A DNA stretch of 5,816 nt from Planctomycetota bacterium (lineage in GTDB: Bacteria; Planctomycetota; Phycisphaerae; Phycisphaerales; Phycisphaeraceae). Below the pieces are notes generated by a model that ran no database searches, had not been told where the DNA came from, and saw only the letters and a program-made list of their open reading frames with translations. Shown in pieces: positions 1 through 3,615 of the stretch (the first letter of the stretch is position 1; each line of letters opens with the position of its first letter). The position numbers and the translations under genes were made by a program. The stretch spans positions 1 through 5,816 of the forward strand of contig JAJUHR010000127.1 of assembly GCA_029267795.1 (NCBI GenBank), written 5' to 3'.

Positions 1-1
1 C

Positions 2-175
2 AAGATCGTCGCCGTGCTCAAGCATCCCCCGCTGGGTCGAACGCTCCGCGAGCAGGCGGACATCGAGGTGCGCCGACTAACCTGGGACGACGCAGCGGCC
101 CGATGCTGCCGAGTTTATGAGCAGGTGGCGGCGATGGTGCCCGCTGGGCTGGACTGCCGATCGGCCTGGGGTTGA
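2..175 (+). CDS. Glycosyltransferase (GT4-like), C-terminal fragment
   Basis: This is the last 57 codons of a gene that begins before the window, ending in TGA. The reading frame gives a basic, Arg-rich segment (LGRTLREQADIEVRRLTW) followed by DDAAARCCRVYEQVAAMV. GT-B fold family 4 glycosyltransferases usually end this way: a short helix after a Phe/Leu-[ST]-Trp-[DE] motif, then a helix with an 'A..VYE.V' pattern that packs back on the N-terminal domain. By analogy it would transfer a sugar from a nucleotide donor to a lipid, glycan or protein acceptor in the cytoplasm. The catalytic part lies outside the window, so donor, acceptor and pathway cannot be read. The family call rests on this tail alone. 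Confidence 0.55.
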   Translation, partial: KIVAVLKHPPLGRTLREQADIEVRRLTWDDAAARCCRVYEQVAAMVPAGLDCRSAWG

Positions 176-186
176 TCGGGGTCGAA

Positions 187-217
187 GGGCAATAGGGCAT
201 GCCGGGTAGCCTTGCCC
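187..217 (+). terminator. Weak hairpin after the glycosyltransferase gene
   Basis: GGGCAA (187-192) and TTGCCC (212-217) form a 6-bp stem around a 19-nt loop that itself contains the palindrome GGCATGCC. It begins 11 nt after the stop codon at 175. No T-run follows, so it is not a canonical intrinsic terminator. It could end transcription another way, or be chance in GC-rich DNA. Confidence 0.25.
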
Positions 218-226
218 ACCCACGGA

Positions 227-254
227 TTGCCAATGCACCGACTCGCCCTATGAT
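227..254 (+). promoter_or_regulatory. Sigma-70-type promoter for the Rieske gene
   Basis: TTGCCA (227-232) matches the -35 consensus at 5 of 6 positions. TATGAT (249-254) matches the -10 consensus at 5 of 6. The spacer is 16 nt. Transcription would begin near 261, leaving about 26 nt before the ATG at 287. That argues against the TTG at 263 as the translation start. Confidence 0.6.
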
Positions 255-286
255 TCGATGACTTGGGGTTTAGACGGGACGTGGCC

Positions 287-826
287 ATGCCTATCACCCG
301 ACGAACATTTACAGCGGTCGCCGCGGCTTCCGGTGCTGCGCTCGTGGTCATGGGCCCCGAGGCGCTGGCCCAGGAGACTCGACAGGCCCAGGGAGCCGAT
401 CAGCCACGTCCCAATGACCTGAAGGAAGACAACAAGGCCAAACTCGCCAAGGAACCGTTTTCGATCGGGGCTCCCGCGCGCTACCGGGAGCCGGGTTTGT
501 ACCAGGGCTTTAAGCAAGACAAAGGCGTGTGGGTCGTCAGCGACGGCAAGACTCTCGTGGCGCTGAGCGCGACCTGCACCCACTTGGCGTGCACGACCCA
601 CTGGGACCCCGTCAAACAGCAGTTCAAGTGCCCTTGTCACAATAGCCGGTTCAGCCTCGAAGGGATCAACCAGGAGGGGTCGAAAGCCAAGCGGCCGCTG
701 GAACGCTGCTCGGTCCGCCTAGTCCAGACTCAGTCGGGTGTGGAAATCGTCGTTGACCCGACGCGTCGGTTGCGTCAGGACAAAGGCGAATGGTCTGACC
801 CGGCTGCCTCGGCTCCACTGACCTGA
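287..826 (+). CDS. Tat-exported Rieske [2Fe-2S] protein
   Basis: This 179-residue protein should carry a high-potential [2Fe-2S] cluster on the outer face of the cytoplasmic membrane and pass electrons in a quinol-oxidising or related chain. The N-terminus has a twin-arginine motif (TRRTF, residues 4-8), a hydrophobic stretch (about 9-22) and an ALA-Q site at 26-29 that could be cleaved or leave an anchor. The cluster motifs are CTHLAC (97-102) and CPCHNS (115-120). The predicted ligands are C97, H99, C115 and H118, with C102-C117 as the disulfide. The H99-to-C115 spacing of 15 residues is that of cytochrome b6f Rieske proteins. The following loop reads GSKAKRPLER, lacking the usual Gly-Pro-Ala. 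The ATG at 287 is preferred over the upstream TTG at 263: it places the Tat motif near the terminus and fits the promoter at 227-254. No cytochrome b or molybdopterin partner lies next to it, so the complex (bc/b6f-like, arsenite-oxidase-like or other) is undetermined. Confidence 0.92.
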   Translation: MPITRRTFTAVAAASGAALVVMGPEALAQETRQAQGADQPRPNDLKEDNKAKLAKEPFSIGAPARYREPGLYQGFKQDKGVWVVSDGKTLVALSATCTHLACTTHWDPVKQQFKCPCHNSRFSLEGINQEGSKAKRPLERCSVRLVQTQSGVEIVVDPTRRLRQDKGEWSDPAASAPLT

Positions 827-852
827 CGGGGTTTGCCGATTTATCCCTTGTG

Positions 853-884
853 CACCCCCGGTAGCCGAAGCGTTAACGGGGGTG
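853..884 (+). repeat. GC-rich inverted repeat between Rieske and the next gene
   Basis: CACCCCCG (853-860) and CGGGGGTG (877-884) are perfect 8-bp inverted arms around a 16-nt loop. No T-run follows on either strand, so classic intrinsic termination is not supported. It lies 26 nt after the Rieske stop and 36 nt before the next start. It could be a partial terminator or an mRNA 3'-end stabiliser. Confidence 0.5.
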
Positions 885-910
885 GGGGCTCACGCCGGAC
901 GTACGCCCAT

Positions 911-915
911 GGAGG
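911..915 (+). promoter_or_regulatory. Ribosome binding site GGAGG setting the start at 921
   Basis: A perfect GGAGG lies 5 nt before the ATG at 921. It overlaps the alternative in-frame ATG at 909, which has no such site, so 921 is the supported start. Confidence 0.7.
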
Positions 916-920
916 CTCAT

Positions 921-1181
921 ATGACCCCTGCCCATGAGGAGCCGCTGGAATTGCTCATCAAGCGGCACCCAATGGCGTATTTTGCGGTGATGTTTTTGCT
1001 CGGCGTGGCGTTCGGGACGATTGTGGTCGACTTGCTGGCCCTGCTCGATCAGAGCGTTCCAACCGCCCATCTGCTGCGGTACGTGGCGGCGGTGGGCTTT
1101 GCGTTTGGGGCTCACCTCGGGCTTTCATGGCGACTGAAGCGCCGACGAAAGTCCAAGGAGAGCCCCTCGCAAGACCGGTGA
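921..1181 (+). CDS. Small two-helix membrane protein, unknown function
   Basis: I do not recognise a family. The 86-residue product has a short acidic N-terminus (EEPLE), one hydrophobic span at about 18-42 (MAYFAVMFLLGVAFGTIVVD), a short polar loop (DQSVPTAH), and a second span at about 51-70. The tail is strongly basic (RLKRRRKSK, 71-79). By the positive-inside rule the C-terminus is probably cytoplasmic, and with two helices the N-terminus would be too. The start is fixed by GGAGG at 911-915; in-frame upstream starts at 882 and 909 are less likely. The gene lies 94 nt downstream of the Rieske gene on the same strand with no clear promoter of its own, so co-transcription is plausible. A role as membrane anchor or accessory subunit for the Rieske protein is possible, but only from position. 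Confidence 0.7.
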   Translation: MTPAHEEPLELLIKRHPMAYFAVMFLLGVAFGTIVVDLLALLDQSVPTAHLLRYVAAVGFAFGAHLGLSWRLKRRRKSKESPSQDR

Positions 1182-1274
1182 ATCGCTGCGTGGCGCCCTA
1201 CTGCGGCCACCAACTGCCTCACCGACCCTTTGGGGTGCAGGATGAAGAAGCCTACGCACGGAGTGCATTCGGTG

Positions 1275-1286
1275 GGTTTCGAAACC
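1275..1286. repeat. 12-bp perfect palindrome GGTTTCGAAACC
   Basis: GGTTTCGAAACC is a perfect palindrome about 130 bases upstream of the extended -10 at 1414-1422. It could be a binding site for a dimeric regulator. No second copy was noticed in the window, so the role is unproven. Confidence 0.4.
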
Positions 1287-1365
1287 GGCCAGTTGCAGGG
1301 TGTGCTATACGCATCACAACGAACCCGATCTGCGTGCGCCCAAACGAAAAGCACCGTCGTGCAAT

Positions 1366-1383
1366 AAATCTCCTTCGAGATTT
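1366..1383. repeat. 7+7 stem-loop AAATCTC-CTTC-GAGATTT
   Basis: The arms AAATCTC and GAGATTT are perfectly complementary around a CTTC loop. No T-run follows on the plus strand, so it is not an obvious terminator of the upstream genes. It ends 30 nt before the TG of the extended -10 at 1414-1422, a position suited to an upstream operator or activator site. Confidence 0.45.
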
Positions 1384-1413
1384 CAATTGGTCTTCATGTT
1401 TTGGGGTGGTCCG

Positions 1414-1422
1414 TGTTAAAAT
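1414..1422 (+). promoter_or_regulatory. Extended -10 promoter for the PEP-CTERM gene
   Basis: TGTTAAAAT is an extended -10: TG, one base, then TAAAAT, which is 5 of 6 to consensus. The -35 region is poor (TTCATG at 1393-1398, 18-nt spacer), which extended -10 promoters tolerate. Transcription would begin near 1429, giving a leader of about 213 nt before the ATG at 1642. Confidence 0.5.
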
Positions 1423-1485
1423 GGGCGGCTGTGCGCCGGGCAGTTGGCCAGAAATATCAAGGAGTGCTGGGGGTCGCTTCGGGGT

Positions 1486-1500
1486 CGGGCGGGGTGCCCG
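1486..1500 (+). repeat. GC hairpin in the leader of the PEP-CTERM gene
   Basis: CGGGC (1486-1490) and GCCCG (1496-1500) form a 5-bp GC stem around GGGGT, within the predicted transcript of the PEP-CTERM gene. No T-run follows. Confidence 0.35.
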
Positions 1501-1533
1501 CGGGGACTCTTTGAGTTAAGGGTTAGCTGCTGC

Positions 1534-1588
1534 GCGACTTTCAGTTGCTGCTATTTGAAATAGCGGCGACTATCCGAGGGGTGCGGAT
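1534..1588 (+). promoter_or_regulatory. Leader RNA with mutually exclusive hairpins
   Basis: AGTTGCTGCTATTT (1543-1556) pairs with AAATAGCGGCGACT (1558-1571). All 14 positions pair: 12 Watson-Crick and two G-U wobbles, the innermost one or two opening to form the loop. The 5' half of the left arm, AGTTGC (1543-1548), can instead pair with GCGACT at 1534-1539 across a TTC loop. The same GCGACT recurs at 1566-1571, so the two hairpins compete. A third stem, ATCCG (1572-1576) with CGGAT (1584-1588), abuts directly. The wobble pairs point to RNA-level folding rather than a DNA operator. The ribosome binding site lies about 40 nt further on. No known riboswitch class is recognised. Confidence 0.4.
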
Positions 1589-1641
1589 CGGGAGTGTGAA
1601 CAAGCACCGCGATGAGCTGCAGTGTTAGGAAAGGGGCTTTT

Positions 1642-2424
1642 ATGCGTTTGGTCCCAGTGAGCTTACGGATTTGGAGTCTTTCCTCGCGGGAGATGTTCCG
1701 TTTGACCCCTTGCTTTCGTCTGATAGGCGTGACGCTCGCTATTGGGTTCGCAGCGATCACGGAAGCGACCGGCGAGACGATCACCCTGCACACGGCGGCT
1801 TCCGACACGGTTCCGCTGGCTATCGTCGATGACGGGTACGACGGCTCGCTGGGTTCGATGGCCTCCAAGCCGATCACGCTTAACGTCGGGCCCAACTTGG
1901 AGGTCGTGGACGTGGACGTGGTGGTCCGGATCAACCACAATTTTGTTGGTGACCTAACGATCAAGCTGGTCGGGCCCGGGGGTACCGGGGTCACCCTGCT
2001 GAACCGCCCCGGGTTGCCTGGGAACTTGGACGACGGCAGCGAAGTTGGCGGGGACTCTTCGAATTTACGCGACACGGCGCCGATCCTTTTCGATGATACG
2101 GCGCCAAGCGGCGTGCCGTCGGAGTCGATGGGACTGGGGCTTTCAAGCGCCACGGTGGTGGGCAGCGGCCCCACTGCGGGCCCGGATAATTACCTCCCAC
2201 ACGTTGAAGGCGACCCGTTGTCCCTGTTCGAGGACTCAGATCCGAACGGGTTGTGGACGCTGTACGTGGGCGATTCCTCAGCGGCAGCTGCTGGCACATT
2301 CGTGGCTTGGGATCTTCGGGTTAGCACGCATGTCATCCCCGAACCGACCACGCTGGGTTTGATGGCACTGGCTTGTGGGTGGGTTGTCCCCCGCAGGCGC
2401 GCTTGGCGGTCCGATGCTCGCTAA
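1642..2424 (+). CDS. P-domain protein with PEP-CTERM sorting signal
   Basis: This 260-residue exported protein is predicted to be delivered to the envelope or extracellular matrix. Residues 1-44 form a long signal region with a basic n-region and a hydrophobic core (LIGVTLAIGFAAI, about 27-39). Residues about 76-228 resemble the P/homo-B domain of proprotein convertases: VVDVDVVVRINHNFVGDLTIKL near 88-109, and the closing GLWTLYVGD...GTFVAWDLRV at 203-227. The domain is longer than the usual 90 or so residues, with an Asp/Ser/Gly-rich insertion at about 127-185. No protease domain is present. The C-terminus is a typical PEP-CTERM signal: VIPEP (231-235), hydrophobic stretch (238-250), then RRR (251-253). 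Exosortases recognise such tails; none is encoded here. The ATG at 1642 is chosen because AGGAAAGGGG lies just upstream at 1627-1636. An ATG at 1693 would give a more typical signal peptide but has a GGGAG placed too close. Binding partner or ligand is unknown. Confidence 0.87.
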   Translation: MRLVPVSLRIWSLSSREMFRLTPCFRLIGVTLAIGFAAITEATGETITLHTAASDTVPLAIVDDGYDGSLGSMASKPITLNVGPNLEVVDVDVVVRINHNFVGDLTIKLVGPGGTGVTLLNRPGLPGNLDDGSEVGGDSSNLRDTAPILFDDTAPSGVPSESMGLGLSSATVVGSGPTAGPDNYLPHVEGDPLSLFEDSDPNGLWTLYVGDSSAAAAGTFVAWDLRVSTHVIPEPTTLGLMALACGWVVPRRRAWRSDAR

Positions 2425-2433
2425 CAAGTTGTA

Positions 2434-2451
2434 GGGGCGCTGAGCGCACCC
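2434..2451 (+). terminator. Hairpin after the PEP-CTERM gene
   Basis: GGGGCGCT (2434-2441) pairs with AGCGC (2443-2447) and CCC (2449-2451), leaving one bulged A. This gives a compact GC stem 10 nt after the stop codon. No T-run follows, so it is a possible non-canonical terminator or 3'-end stabiliser. The rest of 2452-2615, between the two convergent genes, shows nothing else I can call. Confidence 0.35.
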
Positions 2452-2615
2452 TGTCAGAGACAATTCGCAGATCAATTGGGTCCGCACAGCAGACCCTGCG
2501 ACAGGTGGCTGTGGTGGAGTGAAGCGACACCACGGCGAATCTGGGGGGGTATAGGTGCGCTCTGCCCCAGCCGCCCTTCATTTCAAAAAACCCGTACACC
2601 CAAACAAAGTATGCT

Positions 2616-3161
2616 CTAAGGCGTTAAGCGGCCGTGAGTTGCTGCGGAAACTTTAGGATTCTCATGCTCCGCGGACGCCTCGGACTCCCTCTCGAACTCA
2701 TCGAAATCCGTGGCGTGGAGCGTGTTGGGCGCGGCATGGTCGGCCTCCAAGAGCTCCGGAAGCCACAGGCCAACCATGACTTGCTGTTCGAAGATCCAGG
2801 CGTCCGCAGCCGGTTCGTTGACGGTCAGCAGACTGTCGAGAAAGGGCCAACCTGCGGCTGCTTCCAAGCTCTCCATGAATAGTGGTGTAGCTTCGTCCGA
2901 CACAGCGGTCGTGGCGACCGAGTCAGGTTGGATCTGCTGGGCTTTAACAATCTCGGTATAGCGCGAGAACAGCTCCCTGCCCAGCGGGGAGCCGGCACCC
3001 AGGGCGTAGCCGGTGGTTTGCCCCTCCAGTTGACCGGATGGCCCGAATGGGACCACCTCCACCACGCGGCTGCGTTCGAAGTTCTTAGGAGAAGGGCAAC
3101 AACCGATCGTCAGCCCGATCGTCAAGGACGCTGCAGCGAGGTTTATTTTGAGGTATTTCAC
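2616..3161 (-). CDS. Putative lipoprotein, unknown function (GTG start)
   Basis: I do not recognise a family. The 181-residue product starts with a basic n-region (VKYLKIN, first residue read as Met) and a hydrophobic core (LAAASLTIGLTIG). Two cysteines follow at 21-22. The context LTIG-C21 resembles a lipobox, though Thr at -3 is less usual than Leu/Val, so lipidation is probable rather than certain. The mature part is acidic and Ala/Glu-rich, with helical segments about 68-80, 96-112 and 122-142. The tail (DFDEFERESEASAEHENPK) is highly charged and probably disordered. The GTG start is chosen because a near-perfect AAGGAGGT lies 6 nt upstream; longer in-frame versions from 3263 lack a signal peptide at the terminus. 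It is convergent with the PEP-CTERM gene and divergent from the TpsB-like transporter. Confidence 0.72.
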   Translation of the reverse strand: MKYLKINLAAASLTIGLTIGCCPSPKNFERSRVVEVVPFGPSGQLEGQTTGYALGAGSPLGRELFSRYTEIVKAQQIQPDSVATTAVSDEATPLFMESLEAAAGWPFLDSLLTVNEPAADAWIFEQQVMVGLWLPELLEADHAAPNTLHATDFDEFERESEASAEHENPKVSAATHGRLTP

Positions 3162-3167
3162 GGGCTG

Positions 3168-3175
3168 ACCTCCTT
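3168..3175 (-). promoter_or_regulatory. Strong ribosome binding site fixing the GTG start at 3161
   Basis: Read on the minus strand this is AAGGAGGT, nearly the full anti-Shine-Dalgarno complement, 6 nt before the GTG at 3161-3159. It decides the start of the lipoprotein gene against upstream in-frame ATGs. Confidence 0.8.
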
Positions 3176-3368
3176 GAAGGGGGATTGCTTCGGTCCGGAC
3201 AGCATCGGACCCGTGGTGAGGCGGCCTGGGACAGCTATCGAAGCCCCGCCCCGTGGACCTCATCGGCCCGCCAATGCAGCGGCTCCAATTCCAGATTTAA
3301 GAGAACGGAGGACGGCGTTCGATGGGCGCGGTTGGATCGGTAAGCGGTCGGGTTGAGAGCGACCTGGA

Positions 3369-3387
3369 ACATGCGAGGATCGCATGT
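3369..3387. promoter_or_regulatory. Perfect 8+8 palindrome, candidate operator
   Basis: ACATGCGA (3369-3376) and TCGCATGT (3380-3387) are perfect inverted repeats around GGA. The site ends just before the extended -10 at 3393-3401, so it covers the -35 region. That placement suits a dimeric repressor, or an activator replacing -35 contacts. It also lies in the divergent region upstream of the lipoprotein gene, so one regulator could serve both genes. Confidence 0.5.
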
Positions 3388-3392
3388 ATTTT

Positions 3393-3401
3393 TGTTATGA
3401 T
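3393..3401 (+). promoter_or_regulatory. Extended -10 promoter for the TpsB-like gene
   Basis: TGTTATGAT is an extended -10: TG, one base, then TATGAT, which is 5 of 6 to consensus. No recognisable -35 is present at the usual distance; the palindrome at 3369-3387 occupies that place. Transcription would begin near 3408. Confidence 0.5.
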
Positions 3402-3432
3402 GTGAGCTTCATCAGGTCTTGGGGGGTGGCCT

Positions 3433-3615
3433 ATGGAGGCTGATGCTTTGGGGGACGGTGACGAGGGGTTGCTTTTTAACCATCTTCCCACTTCTAGCCG
3501 GGGTAGTGGTGAGGGGGCGTATCAACGCGAAGGGGTAATCGTTCGCCTGTCGGATTCGCAACGATGGGCCGGCGCCGAAGCCCTGCGCTTTGCAGCGAAA
3601 TGGCTGTGTTCATGA
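3433..3615 (+). CDS. Possible 60-codon leader ORF coupled to the transporter gene
   Basis: This frame runs from ATG 3433 to a TGA at 3613-3615 that overlaps the transporter's proposed ATG at 3612 as ATGA, the classic translational-coupling arrangement. A G-rich stretch, GGGGGGTGG (3421-3429), could pair with the anti-Shine-Dalgarno sequence using G-U wobbles. The extended -10 at 3393-3401 would place the mRNA start about 25 nt upstream. The 60-residue product (begins MEADALGDGDEG) has no signal peptide, membrane helix or recognised domain. The transporter start has no visible ribosome binding site of its own, which makes coupling attractive. Codon choice is not decisive, so this may be a non-coding leader. 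Confidence 0.3.
   Translation: MEADALGDGDEGLLFNHLPTSSRGSGEGAYQREGVIVRLSDSQRWAGAEALRFAAKWLCS

Larger units (their letters stand above)
1182..1641. other. 460-base non-coding region with palindromes, promoter and structured leader
   Basis: No credible gene was found on either strand. The open frames here lack a ribosome binding site and any family signature. The region holds a 12-bp palindrome (1275-1286), a 7+7 stem-loop (1366-1383), an extended -10 (1414-1422) and several hairpins between 1486 and 1588. These lead to the ribosome binding site of the PEP-CTERM gene at 1642. Confidence 0.65.

Noticed and set aside
1127..1519. A 130-codon plus-strand frame running from the small membrane protein gene into the intergenic region
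   Set aside because: It starts inside another gene in a different frame without a ribosome binding site, resembles no family, and runs across the predicted promoter and hairpins.
1182..1641. A sigma-54 (-24/-12) promoter for the PEP-CTERM gene, as reported for some PEP-CTERM regulons
   Set aside because: No GG-N10-GC element resembling TGGCAC-N5-TTGC was seen; the nearest match, around 1287-1297, has the wrong spacing.
1551..2174. A 207-codon open frame on the minus strand
   Set aside because: It is antisense to the P-domain/PEP-CTERM gene, Ser/Thr/Pro-rich, and lacks a ribosome binding site or family signal.
3162..3263. N-terminal extension of the lipoprotein to an ATG at 3263 on the minus strand
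   Set aside because: The GTG at 3161 has an excellent ribosome binding site and puts a signal peptide at the terminus. The extension would bury it.
3190..3300. tRNA or tmRNA remnant suggested by GGCTTCGATAG and the peptide GFDSCPRPP on the minus strand
   Set aside because: The bases flanking TTCGATA do not form a 5-bp T-stem, and no acceptor stem, anticodon arm or tmRNA 3' end could be assembled.
2634..3356. Several 80-140 codon plus-strand frames
   Set aside because: They lie opposite the lipoprotein gene, which has the signal peptide and a strong ribosome binding site. Their translations show no recognisable features.
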